Part shown: positions 1 through 5,511 of the stretch, piece after piece
How positions within the stretch are numbered: position 1 is the first letter of the stretch
Layout: each line of letters opens with the position of its first letter
Position numbers and translations under genes: made by a program
Notes under the pieces: generated by a model
Told to the model about the DNA's origin: nothing
Databases searched by the model: none
What the model saw: only the letters and a program-made list of their open reading frames with translations
Assembly (NCBI GenBank): GCA_945866505.1
Contig: CAMBHH010000214.1
Coordinates: forward strand, 1-5,511
Direction of reading: 5' to 3'
DNA length: 5,511 nucleotides
Origin: Flavobacterium psychrophilum
GTDB taxonomy: Bacteria; Bacteroidota; Bacteroidia; Flavobacteriales; Flavobacteriaceae

Positions 1-186
1 CCATTGACTTCGATTGTACAATTCGCTTAAATCCATTTTTTGATATAAATTATGGACCATTTCAGGTTTGAAAATACTGAATACAAAGTTGACAATTAAA
101 GCGCCGGCTTCAATGCACAAGCCTACAAAAATAATCCAAGCTACAATGTGTAGGACGATAAATACGAAGTTGTTTTTTGCTTTCAT
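1..186 (-). CDS. DUF2975-type small membrane protein, N-terminal part (runs off left edge)
   Basis: The minus-strand frame starts with ATG at 186 and stays open for 62 codons to the left edge, so the C-terminal part is missing. It begins MKAKNNFVFIVLHIVAWIIF and stays hydrophobic through about residue 42, giving one long or two short membrane segments. It then continues with a polar stretch, KPEMVHNLYQKMDLSELYNR. This pattern, a hydrophobic start followed by a 'NLY...DLS.LYN' segment, matches my recollection of DUF2975 proteins of Bacteroidota, which are usually about 160 residues. In that family a small helix-turn-helix regulator gene often follows directly; here it would lie beyond the left edge and cannot be seen. 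The function is unknown. The start is supported by a good promoter 29 bp upstream and by the lack of an alternative ATG before the membrane segment. The family name is from memory; that it is a real coding region is more certain. Confidence 0.72.
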   Translation of the reverse strand, partial: MKAKNNFVFIVLHIVAWIIFVGLCIEAGALIVNFVFSIFKPEMVHNLYQKMDLSELYNRSQW

Positions 187-214
187 AACTATATTTGATT
201 TTAAAATTACTTGG

Positions 215-244
215 CAAACATAATAAATATTTATTGAATAACAA
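215..244 (-). promoter_or_regulatory. Bacteroidetes-type housekeeping promoter for the DUF2975 gene
   Basis: Read on the minus strand, TATGTTTG (222 to 215) matches the Bacteroidetes -7 consensus TAnnTTTG exactly. A TTG (244 to 242) lies 19 nt upstream, the expected spacing for the -33 element. Transcription would start near 209, leaving a leader of about 23 nt before the ATG at 186. No Shine-Dalgarno sequence is present, as is usual in flavobacteria. The match is by eye, and in such AT-rich DNA the -33 element alone would mean little. Confidence 0.6.
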
Positions 245-341
245 TAAAAATAAGTTAATAAAAGGTAAATATTTTTTTGATAAACAATAAATGGAAGGTT
301 TAAACTAGCTATTGCTTGAATATAGGAATACTTACAAAAAT

Positions 342-440
342 ATGACACTAAGTAAAGCTATCTCAGGTTTTGCAGCAATACTTGGGTAGCTGATTTCAAC
401 AATATTCTTACTAGGTTGGTTCTTGTTTTTAATCTATTAG
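342..440 (+). other. Possible small membrane ORF interrupted by an amber codon
   Basis: This stretch lies in the 268-bp gap between the DUF2975 gene and the hydrolase gene. ATG at 342 opens 15 codons (MTLSKAISGFAAILG), followed by TAG at 387-389. The same frame then continues LISTIFLLGWFLFLIY to a second TAG at 438-440. The joined product would be about 32 residues with one strongly hydrophobic helix. A single G-for-A change (TAG to TGG, Trp) would join the halves. There is no recognisable ribosome site or promoter, and T-rich DNA gives hydrophobic translations by chance. It may be a decayed small-protein gene or nothing. The rest of the gap, 187-341, is AT-rich and shows only the promoter described above. 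Confidence 0.15.
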
Positions 441-454
441 CGGTTCGATTACAA

Positions 455-1366
455 TTACTTTAGATTGGTTTTTAAAAACAGAATAATTTTGTTTTTTACA
501 TCCTCAGAATTGAATAAAGGGCCACCATGTTGTGCATCACGAACGATTACAAACTCACTGGGAACATTGGCTAGTTTTAAGTACGAGTCTAATAATTTGG
601 ATAAAGTGATAGGAACCGTTTGGTCTTTATCGCCGTGAAAAATCAGAAACGGAGGATCATTTTTATCGACATAAGTAGTAGAACTGGCAATTTTTGCTAA
701 ATCTGGACGCAATAGTGGTTGTGCTCCAAGAAGTGCGGTCGAAGTTGATTTTTGTTCCCCTTCATCTAAAGGCATGCTGCCTATTCTGGCAATAAAATCG
801 GTGGGACCGTAGCAATCAATTACTGCTTTTATTTTAAAACTAGGCTGTTTATTATTGAAATAAAAGGCATTGATTTTATTGTTATTGGACGTTCCAATCA
901 ATGAAGCTAAATAACCGCCTGCCGAAAAACCGATAACCGCTATATTGTCTTTGTCTAAAAGATATTTATCAGCGTTTTTGTATAGAAAATCAATGGCTTG
1001 GTTGCAATCTTGGATTTGGGCTGGAAAAATTTTGGTAGTGCTAAACCGATAATTGATAGACGCTACAGCAAAACCATTGCCTACAATAGCATTAATGGTT
1101 TTGTTCATGTTTTCCATGTCGCCATATTTGTCGCCTTGCCGCCAGCCGCCACCATGTATCCAGATAACAAGCGGTACTTTTTTTCCGTTGTTCGAAGGGG
1201 CGTAAATGTCGAGCGTATGCTTTACGAGCGTATCAGCTGCATAAGGAATGTTGGCATTAATTACGGTTCCTTGGGGAAATAACTTTAGGATATTTGTTGG
1301 AATTTGGGCTGTGAGTTTACTTGCAAAGAAGAGTAGAAATAAGATGAGGACAGTTCTTTTTTTCAT
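455..1366 (-). CDS. Secreted alpha/beta hydrolase (esterase, BD-FAE / HSL-like)
   Basis: This is a complete 303-residue protein. Residues 1-20 form a signal peptide (charged MKKR, a hydrophobic core, then LTAQ), so it is exported to the periplasm or tethered there. The alpha/beta hydrolase core has the oxyanion-hole motif HGGGW at 71-75, the nucleophile elbow GFSAGG at 146-151 with Ser148, a likely acid at Asp248 in HGDKD, and His280 in the DAQHGG segment. All three catalytic residues are present. HGGGW with GFSAGG is typical of the esterase/lipase group that includes carbohydrate acetyl and feruloyl esterases (BD-FAE-like) and some peptidase-like hydrolases. The substrate cannot be told from sequence. 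The start at 1366 is the only one that includes the signal peptide; no Shine-Dalgarno sequence precedes it. A poor -7-like sequence (TTACTTTG, 1422 to 1415) lies about 50 bp upstream. Flanking gaps of 268 bp downstream and 208 bp upstream suggest its own transcript. No polysaccharide-utilisation genes are visible. Confidence 0.9.
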   Translation of the reverse strand: MKKRTVLILFLLFFASKLTAQIPTNILKLFPQGTVINANIPYAADTLVKHTLDIYAPSNNGKKVPLVIWIHGGGWRQGDKYGDMENMNKTINAIVGNGFAVASINYRFSTTKIFPAQIQDCNQAIDFLYKNADKYLLDKDNIAVIGFSAGGYLASLIGTSNNNKINAFYFNNKQPSFKIKAVIDCYGPTDFIARIGSMPLDEGEQKSTSTALLGAQPLLRPDLAKIASSTTYVDKNDPPFLIFHGDKDQTVPITLSKLLDSYLKLANVPSEFVIVRDAQHGGPLFNSEDVKNKIILFLKTNLK

Positions 1367-1502
1367 GAGGAGTTGTTATTTATCTTAAATATTGAATTTA
1401 TATTTTTTTATTTGCAAAGTAACGATTTTTCAATTCACATTTGGTGTTGTGCTTGGCAGTATCTATAATATTCTGAAAGCCATTGCGGGTCGAATGAGCA
1501 GG

Positions 1503-1553
1503 GTCAGTTGCAGACTGGCAAACGCATACTCAAAGGCGGAGACTTTGCGGAGA
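1503..1553. repeat. Degenerate intergenic repeat, copy 1
   Basis: This segment aligns with 2364-2410. The last 31 bases (1523-1553 against 2380-2410) agree at 25 positions, including the exact shared core GACTTTGCGG (1541-1550). The left part shares GTCA, CAGAC and AAA, with a 4-base gap. An imperfect hairpin is visible: AAAGGC and GACTTT around a GGA loop, with one mismatch. It lies 21 bp past the restored stop of the NERD gene, on its 3' side. Similar 'CTTTGCGG' intergenic pieces are, to my recollection, scattered in flavobacterial genomes. Its function is unknown. The rest of the gap between hydrolase start and NERD end (1367-1502) holds nothing I can name. Confidence 0.5.
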
Positions 1554-1574
1554 GGGGAAAGTAGTTTGTTTAAT

Positions 1575-1730
1575 TTAGTGGAAAATTCTATCTTCACCAA
1601 GCATCTCTTTAATATCATTAATATGTCTTTCTGAAATTTTCTTGCTCTCGCCATTCACGACGGCTGATGATAATACATTAACCACGTCACGTTTACTTTT
1701 ATAATTTGCAAGCTCATTGTCTTTTATAAT
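1575..1730 (-). pseudogene. Displaced C-terminal part of the NERD-domain gene
   Basis: The NERD frame stops at 1714 just after a run of eight A residues (1737 to 1730 on the minus strand). Skipping one A puts the reader in a frame that stays open for 51 codons to TAA at 1577-1575. The translation is polar, helix-like and protein-like, beginning IIKDNELANYKSKRDVVNVL and ending KEMLGEDRIFH. The joined protein would have 233 residues. The basic and acidic helical character, with 'NVLSSAVVNGESKKISERHINDIKEML', looks like a natural C-terminal segment rather than noise. I do not know a domain name for it. Skipping one base corresponds to a +1 shift, or to loss of one A in DNA or RNA. Confidence 0.7.
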
Positions 1731-2277
1731 TTTTTTTAACCACTTGAATTACTCTTGGAGATTTTAATAGATAAGTATTTTTTGGAATAAAACTGACATC
1801 TCTAAATTCGCAATCGCCAAAGAATACAACGACAGAATAAAAGGGGATGTTTTGAAAATCGGTAAGTTTTGTTTTTAAATCTTCAATATGTTTTTGATTT
1901 TGAAGAATAGGATTATAAAAATAATATTTTTGTTTTCCGTATGCTAATACTTGAGTCCATTTAGTTTGATTTCCATTTCCAAAAATCCATCCGCTATATT
2001 TCTTCACTTCAAATACTATTATCCCAACTTTTGTAGCGAGCACTAAATCGATTTGAGCGTAATTACCGTGCCTATTTCTTAGATATAAATCGTGAAAAAT
2101 GGTTTGTGCTGGAAATCCTGCTTTTAAAAGTTTCAAAACCAATTCTCTTTCAGTCTTAGTTCCTCTGTGAGATTTTGTAACTGTTTCTAATAACTTCCGG
2201 TCTCTTAATAATAAAAAGAGATATACCAAAATAGCTAATAGAAATGTTCCAATAATTATTATGGTAAAACTTTTCAT
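1714..2277 (-). CDS. Membrane-anchored NERD (nuclease-related) domain protein, frameshifted near its end
   Basis: The in-frame product has 187 residues. Residues 5-24 form one membrane helix at the N-terminus, followed by a charged linker (RDRKLLETVTKSHRG). The NERD domain runs from about 39 to 140. It shows a GTKTERELV start with Glu43/Glu45, QIDLVL with Asp77, and FEVKKYSG with Glu90 and Lys92. Asp77, Glu90 and Lys92 fit the PD-(D/E)XK nuclease core, so the catalytic set appears intact. NERD proteins are thought to process nucleic acid, but few have a known role; none can be assigned here. The domain likely faces the cytoplasm. The frame ends early (KKNYKRQ) at an A8 run; the likely natural end is at 1575 (see that entry), giving 233 residues. 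The start at 2277 is chosen because the membrane helix follows directly; no clear Shine-Dalgarno sequence precedes it. The neighbour upstream encodes another nuclease-fold protein, but a 153-bp gap with a repeat separates them. Confidence 0.85.
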   Translation of the reverse strand: MKSFTIIIIGTFLLAILVYLFLLLRDRKLLETVTKSHRGTKTERELVLKLLKAGFPAQTIFHDLYLRNRHGNYAQIDLVLATKVGIIVFEVKKYSGWIFGNGNQTKWTQVLAYGKQKYYFYNPILQNQKHIEDLKTKLTDFQNIPFYSVVVFFGDCEFRDVSFIPKNTYLLKSPRVIQVVKKNYKRQ

Positions 2278-2311
2278 AGTTTCTAAATTACGATAATTTA
2301 TAGAATTTGCT

Positions 2312-2339
2312 CTAAGGTTTCATAGCTTTCTAACCTCCT
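2312..2339 (-). other. Strong Shine-Dalgarno-like site followed by a three-codon ORF
   Basis: On the minus strand, AGGAGG (2339 to 2334) is followed after 10 nt by ATG AAA CCT TAG (2323 to 2312), which would encode only MKP. It sits 34 bp ahead of the NERD start and is out of frame with it. A perfect AGGAGG is unusual here because the real genes in the window lack one. It could be chance, a translated leader, or a remnant of a lost gene start. The same stretch can form a small hairpin (AGGTT with AACCT, 12-nt loop). There is no evidence that it is used. Confidence 0.15.
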
Positions 2340-2363
2340 TTATTTTTGGCTTAAATTAATGTA

Positions 2364-2410
2364 AGTCAAAGACAGACAAATGCATAGTAAAAGTCGAAGA
2401 CTTTGCGGTG
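2364..2410. repeat. Degenerate intergenic repeat, copy 2
   Basis: This is the partner of 1503-1553 and shares the core GACTTTGCGG (2399-2408). Here the hairpin is perfect: AAAGTC (2390-2395), loop GAA, GACTTT (2399-2404). It begins 20 bp past the stop of the GIY-YIG gene. On the minus strand the stem ends in TTTTA, so it might act as a weak terminator, but there is no proper U-tract. Confidence 0.5.
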
Positions 2411-2430
2411 AAAACTTGTAGGAAAAAAAC

Positions 2431-3300
2431 TTAATTTTCTTCAAGTTCTTTTAATGATATTCCTTTTTCCGAAATCCATTCGGTATATCCATTTGAATTT
2501 CTCCCTAAAATCATATTTGAAGCAGCACTGGCACTAGAAAAAATTGTATCCTCAACAAACTCATAATATTCGCCGCTGTCTTTTAATATTTGTGTGTCTA
2601 GTAGTTTTTGCCTGAGTGTTCTATAAGTAATTGTACAAGAATTAGAAAGGATTTTCTTTGCTTGCGAACCTTTTGTAACAATGAAACCCTGATTGTTTAT
2701 ATACATGTATGCACTTATTTTAGTAGTATTAATTTTTAACAATATTTTCTTTTGCTCTTTTTCAGACTCTTTTTCAGGATGTTTAACAATTGATGATATT
2801 AAAAATCTAAATCCCATTACTGGTAAAATAAGTTTTAATTGGTCAAGAAAATATTCCATATCTGAAATGTCTGCCTCGTGCAAAGTTGGTAGAGAAGGCG
2901 TTGTTCCGTTTTCAATTTCTGCTGTTTTTGCTTCAATTGCGAGTTGAACTAATCGAGACTCTAGGTATTTAATTTGAGTTTTTGTTAAGAGATCATCTTT
3001 GCTAATGAAGAAAATTAATTCGATGAAATCTTTCTTGGAGTTTTGTAAATGTTGTTTTATTCTATTTTTTATGTTTTCAGCTTCTCCGATGTAAATTTTT
3101 TCTTGGTACGATTCTGATTCGGAATTACTTTTTAAACAATAAATACCTGGATTATCAAATTCTGGCCTTTCAAGTAATTGAGATATCATAGTTCTCGGTG
3201 TATAAAATGCTTTTCCTACCCAATTTCCTATTTCCGCTATTCTTGGACCGTATTCTGTTCCATCTAACATAAATATTGTTAATTTCTTTCCTCTTGCCAT
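2431..3300 (-). CDS. GIY-YIG nuclease-fold protein with C-terminal DUF4357 domain
   Basis: This is a complete 289-residue protein. Residues 1-50 form a basic N-terminal region. The GIY-YIG domain spans about 51-125. GIY is at 52-54, YIG at 70-72, the catalytic-type Arg at 80 and His at 84 lie in ENIKNRIKQH, and the metal-binding-type Glu is at 114 in KYLESR. The active-site pattern therefore looks complete. A charged helical middle (about 170-190, KHPEKESEKEQKK) leads to a C-terminal DUF4357 domain (about 205-289), recognised from TLRQKLLDTQIL, 'FSSASAASNMILGR' and 'NGYTEWISEKG...LKELE'. Proteins with this pair of domains are common in bacteria, often in accessory regions near restriction systems, but I know of no defined role. 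No methylase or restriction gene is seen here. The start at 3300 is preceded by AGGAAG (3316 to 3311), 10 nt upstream, a possible ribosome site. The protein is probably cytoplasmic. The gene diverges from dnaK. Confidence 0.88.
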   Translation of the reverse strand: MARGKKLTIFMLDGTEYGPRIAEIGNWVGKAFYTPRTMISQLLERPEFDNPGIYCLKSNSESESYQEKIYIGEAENIKNRIKQHLQNSKKDFIELIFFISKDDLLTKTQIKYLESRLVQLAIEAKTAEIENGTTPSLPTLHEADISDMEYFLDQLKLILPVMGFRFLISSIVKHPEKESEKEQKKILLKINTTKISAYMYINNQGFIVTKGSQAKKILSNSCTITYRTLRQKLLDTQILKDSGEYYEFVEDTIFSSASAASNMILGRNSNGYTEWISEKGISLKELEEN

Positions 3301-3395
3301 AATACTATTACTTCCTATTTTTTTTATTAAATCTATAATTTGTGCTAATATACTTATTTTGATATTATTAATGAATTAATTTTTTTGATAACCGC

Positions 3396-3484
3396 AATGC
3401 CCTAGCCCGGATAGTAGCGACATCCTTTATGTTCTTTCTTTAAGAACATAAAGATAAAGCGAATAGCGGGAAACAGCTCCTAAA
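3396..3484 (+). ncRNA. Structured RNA element, possibly Flavo-1-like
   Basis: A long imperfect hairpin can be drawn by hand on the plus strand. C3406-G3409 pair with C3467-G3470. Then come T3412-A3465, A3413-T3464, T3415-A3462, G3417-C3460 and C3418-G3459, followed by A3422-C3424 with G3453-T3455. The tip is a perfect 11-bp stem (3426-3436 with 3442-3452) and a 5-nt loop. The interspersed mismatches 3411/3466, 3414/3463, 3416/3461 and 3419/3458 are all G.A, which suits an RNA on this strand (they would be C.T on the other). The conserved-looking flanks CCCTAGCCCGGAT and GCGGGAAACAGCTCCTAAAA are, from memory, a frequent intergenic sequence of flavobacteria. I think it belongs to the Flavo-1 RNA motif class, but the name is not certain. 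The function is unknown. No promoter or terminator for it is clear. The adjoining 3301-3395 is AT-rich with no clear promoter. Confidence 0.5.
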
Positions 3485-3485
3485 A

Positions 3486-3547
3486 TGTCATCTTGTCATA
3501 TTATTTTCCGCCAATGATACTATAAACTGACAATTTCAAGGCTGTCA
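3486..3547. promoter_or_regulatory. Cluster of TGTCA/TGACA sites upstream of dnaK (possible activator sites)
   Basis: TGTCA occurs at 3486-3490 and 3494-3498, eight bases apart. An inverted pair, TGACA (3528-3532) and TGTCA (3543-3547), lies just before the -24/-12-like element. Four copies of a five-base word in 62 bp, two of them as an inverted repeat, suggest binding sites for a regulator such as a sigma-54 activator or a heat-shock repressor. The identity of the protein is not known. Confidence 0.35.
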
Positions 3548-3552
3548 ATGCC

Positions 3553-3568
3553 TTGGCACAAAGATTGT
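3553..3568 (+). promoter_or_regulatory. Sigma-54-like -24/-12 promoter for dnaK
   Basis: TTGGCAC (3553-3559), then 5 nt and TTGT (3565-3568), fits the RpoN consensus TGGCAC-N5-TTGC with the exact spacing between GG (3555-3556) and the -13/-12 pair (3567-3568). Only the -12 C is replaced by T. Transcription would start near 3580, giving a leader of about 45 nt. No TTG-N19-TAnnTTTG promoter is evident between here and the gene. This is a match by eye and has not been tested. Confidence 0.4.
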
Positions 3569-3624
3569 CTATTGCATCTCGTGCTGTTAAAATAAGTATT
3601 CAATAAAAATTAAATATAAATAAA

Positions 3625-5511
3625 ATGGGTAAAATAATCGGAATTGATTTAGGTACTACCAACTCTTGTGTTTCTGTAATGGAAGGTAATGAAGCAGTTG
3701 TTATTCCTAACGCAGAAGGAAAAAGAACAACACCGTCTATCATCGCTTTTGTTGAAGGTGGCGAAATTAAAGTAGGCGATCCTGCTAAGAGACAAGCAGT
3801 AACTAATCCAACTAAGACTATTGCTTCTATCAAACGTTTTATGGGACAAGGTTTTGGTGAGGTTTCGGCTGAAGCAAAAAGAGTTTCTTATAAAATAGTG
3901 AAGGGCGACAACAATACTCCACGTGTGGATATTGACGGTCGTTTGTACTCTGCACAAGAATTGTCAGCTATGACACTTCAAAAAATGAAAAAAACGGCTG
4001 AAGACTATTTAGGTCAAACCGTTACCGAAGCAGTTATTACTGTTCCTGCTTATTTTAATGATGCACAACGTCAGGCTACTAAAGAAGCTGGTGAAATTGC
4101 AGGTCTTAAAGTAATGCGTATCATCAATGAACCAACTGCAGCCGCTTTGGCTTACGGTTTGGATAAAAAAGGTAAAGATCAAAAAATTGCTGTTTACGAT
4201 TTAGGTGGAGGTACATTTGATATCTCGGTTCTTGAATTAGGAGACGGAGTTTTCGAAGTGCTTTCTACAAATGGTGATACTCACCTTGGTGGAGATGATT
4301 TTGACCACGAAATTATTGATTGGTTGGCTAACGAATTCAAAAATGATGAAGGAATTGACTTGCGTTTAGACCCAATGTCATTGCAACGTTTGAAAGAAGC
4401 TGCTGAGAAAGCAAAAATCGAATTGTCATCTTCTGCTGAAACTGAAATCAATTTGCCTTATGTAACGGCTACGGCTTCAGGACCAAAACACTTGGTGAAA
4501 AAGTTAACAAGAGCTAAATTCGAACAATTAACTGATTCTTTAGTAAAACGTTCGATGGCACCAGTTGCCAAAGCATTGAAAGATGCAGGTTTATCAACTT
4601 CTGACATTGATGAAATAATTTTGGTTGGAGGTTCTACTCGTATGCCAAGAATTGTTGACGAAGTAGAAAAATTCTTCGGTAAAAAAGCGTCTAAAGGAGT
4701 TAACCCTGATGAGGTTGTTGCCATTGGAGCAGCTATTCAAGGTGGCGTTCTTTCGGGAGATGTAAAAGATGTATTGTTATTGGATGTTACACCTTTGTCT
4801 TTAGGTATCGAAACTATGGGTGGCGTTATGACTACATTAATTGAGTCTAACACAACTATTCCAACTAAAAAATCTCAAGTATTCTCTACTGCTGCCGATT
4901 CTCAACCAACAGTTGAAATCCACGTATTGCAAGGAGCTAGAGCAATGGCTGCTGATAATAAAACGATTGGTCGTTTCCACTTAGACGGAATTCCACCTGC
5001 ACCAAGAGGTGTTCCACAAATTGAAGTAACTTTTGATATTGATGCTAATGGTATCATTAAAGTATCTGCAACGGACAAAGGAACTGGAAAATCTCACGAT
5101 ATTCGTATTGAAGCTTCTTCTGGATTAACTGCCGAAGAAATCGAAAGAATGAAAAAAGATGCTGAAGTGAATGCCGAGTCTGACAAAATCGCTAGATCTA
5201 GAGCTGAAAAATTGAACGAAGCCGATGGAATGATTTTTCAAACTGAGAATCAATTAAAAGAGCTTGGAGAGAAATTGACCGACGAAAATAAAGTAGCAAT
5301 CGAGTATGCTTTGACTGAATTGAGAATGGCGCACCAATCTCAAGATGTAGATGCCATTCAAAAAGCGTTGGACAACATCAACGCTGCTTGGAAAACAGCT
5401 ACTGAAGCTATGTATGCTCAAGGTGAACAAGCTCAAGGTGCTGCTCAACAACAGCCACAAGCTGAACAACCACAAGGAGACAATGTTGAAGACGTTGAAT
5501 TCGAAGAGGTG
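3625..5511 (+). CDS. dnaK: Molecular chaperone DnaK (Hsp70), open at the right edge
   Basis: ATP-dependent Hsp70 chaperone of the cytoplasm; it works with DnaJ and GrpE to bind and refold exposed hydrophobic segments. The frame is open for 629 codons to the last base and ends DVEFEEV. Family members usually end EEVK, so probably only a residue or two and the stop are missing. The ATPase domain (about 1-382) shows [12 protein letters not shown] (5-16), [13 protein letters not shown] (167-179), DLGGGTFD (192-199, with the autophosphorylation-type Thr197), LGGDDFD (221-227) and GGSTRMP (335-341). The linker VLLLDV is at 383-388, and the substrate-binding domain follows from TPLSLGIET. The lid is followed by a Gln-rich tail (about 599-617) and an acidic end. 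The Gram-negative-type insert in the ATPase domain (around [11 protein letters not shown]) is present. The start at 3625 gives the usual [10 protein letters not shown]. The leader is A-rich without a Shine-Dalgarno sequence, as is normal for flavobacteria. No grpE or dnaJ is adjacent on the left. Confidence 0.98.
   Translation, partial: MGKIIGIDLGTTNSCVSVMEGNEAVVIPNAEGKRTTPSIIAFVEGGEIKVGDPAKRQAVTNPTKTIASIKRFMGQGFGEVSAEAKRVSYKIVKGDNNTPRVDIDGRLYSAQELSAMTLQKMKKTAEDYLGQTVTEAVITVPAYFNDAQRQATKEAGEIAGLKVMRIINEPTAAALAYGLDKKGKDQKIAVYDLGGGTFDISVLELGDGVFEVLSTNGDTHLGGDDFDHEIIDWLANEFKNDEGIDLRLDPMSLQRLKEAAEKAKIELSSSAETEINLPYVTATASGPKHLVKKLTRAKFEQLTDSLVKRSMAPVAKALKDAGLSTSDIDEIILVGGSTRMPRIVDEVEKFFGKKASKGVNPDEVVAIGAAIQGGVLSGDVKDVLLLDVTPLSLGIETMGGVMTTLIESNTTIPTKKSQVFSTAADSQPTVEIHVLQGARAMAADNKTIGRFHLDGIPPAPRGVPQIEVTFDIDANGIIKVSATDKGTGKSHDIRIEASSGLTAEEIERMKKDAEVNAESDKIARSRAEKLNEADGMIFQTENQLKELGEKLTDENKVAIEYALTELRMAHQSQDVDAIQKALDNINAAWKTATEAMYAQGEQAQGAAQQQPQAEQPQGDNVEDVEFEEV

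Noticed and set aside
998..1282. 94-codon plus-strand frame
   Set aside because: It lies fully antisense to the hydrolase gene, across the coding of its HGGGW and nearby core motifs; its translation shows no family features.
1392..1634. 80-codon plus-strand frame and an overlapping 63-codon minus-strand frame (1463-1654)
   Set aside because: Both cross the intergenic repeat and the displaced end of the NERD gene. The minus-strand one is a third frame relative to the convincing NERD continuation; neither has protein-like character beyond chance.
1503..2410. CRISPR array or insertion-sequence ends
   Set aside because: Only two imperfect copies about 860 bp apart, with a gene between them and no transposase, no regular spacers and no target-site duplication.
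2693..2947. 84-codon plus-strand frame
   Set aside because: It is antisense to the middle of the GIY-YIG/DUF4357 gene and has no recognisable domain.
3421..3455. The strong 11-bp hairpin as an intrinsic terminator of an adjacent gene
   Set aside because: No U-tract follows on either strand, and both neighbouring genes start, rather than end, on either side of it, so it has no transcript to terminate. It fits better as the tip of the larger structured element.
3600..5475. Several minus-strand frames of 73-102 codons under dnaK
   Set aside because: They are antisense shadows of a highly conserved chaperone gene with codon bias that keeps the opposite strand open.

Overview
The window looks like chromosomal DNA of a flavobacterium (Bacteroidota, probably Flavobacterium or a close relative). 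The reasons are the AT-rich intergenic DNA, A-rich gene leaders without Shine-Dalgarno sequences, one good Bacteroidetes-type promoter (TTG-N19-TAnnTTTG), and a DnaK of flavobacterial type. This assignment rests on pattern recognition, not on a search.

Layout. Four genes lie on the minus strand in the left 60 percent. They are a DUF2975-type membrane protein cut by the left edge (1-186), a secreted alpha/beta hydrolase (455-1366), a membrane-anchored NERD-domain protein (1714-2277) and a GIY-YIG/DUF4357 protein (2431-3300). They are separated by gaps of about 130 to 350 bp and do not look like one tight operon. The plus-strand chaperone gene dnaK fills the right part (3625-5511). It is open at the right edge but almost complete.

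The intergenic DNA is informative. The NERD reading frame breaks at a run of eight A residues. Removing one A restores 51 further sensible residues ending at 1575, so the gene is frameshifted, slips at this run, or carries a sequence error. Two copies of a degenerate repeat of about 47-51 bp lie 20-21 bp past the ends of the restored NERD gene and the GIY-YIG gene. The 324-bp divergent region between the GIY-YIG gene and dnaK holds a long imperfect hairpin (core 3406-3470) with several G.A pairs, resembling a flavobacterial structured-RNA family. To its right are several TGTCA/TGACA sites and a sigma-54-like -24/-12 element just before dnaK.

Functionally this is a housekeeping chaperone gene beside a loose group of accessory genes: an esterase and two nuclease-fold proteins of unknown role. 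I do not see a complete new defence or mobile system. The best leads are the NERD frameshift, the structured RNA, the sigma-54-like dnaK promoter and the paired repeats.
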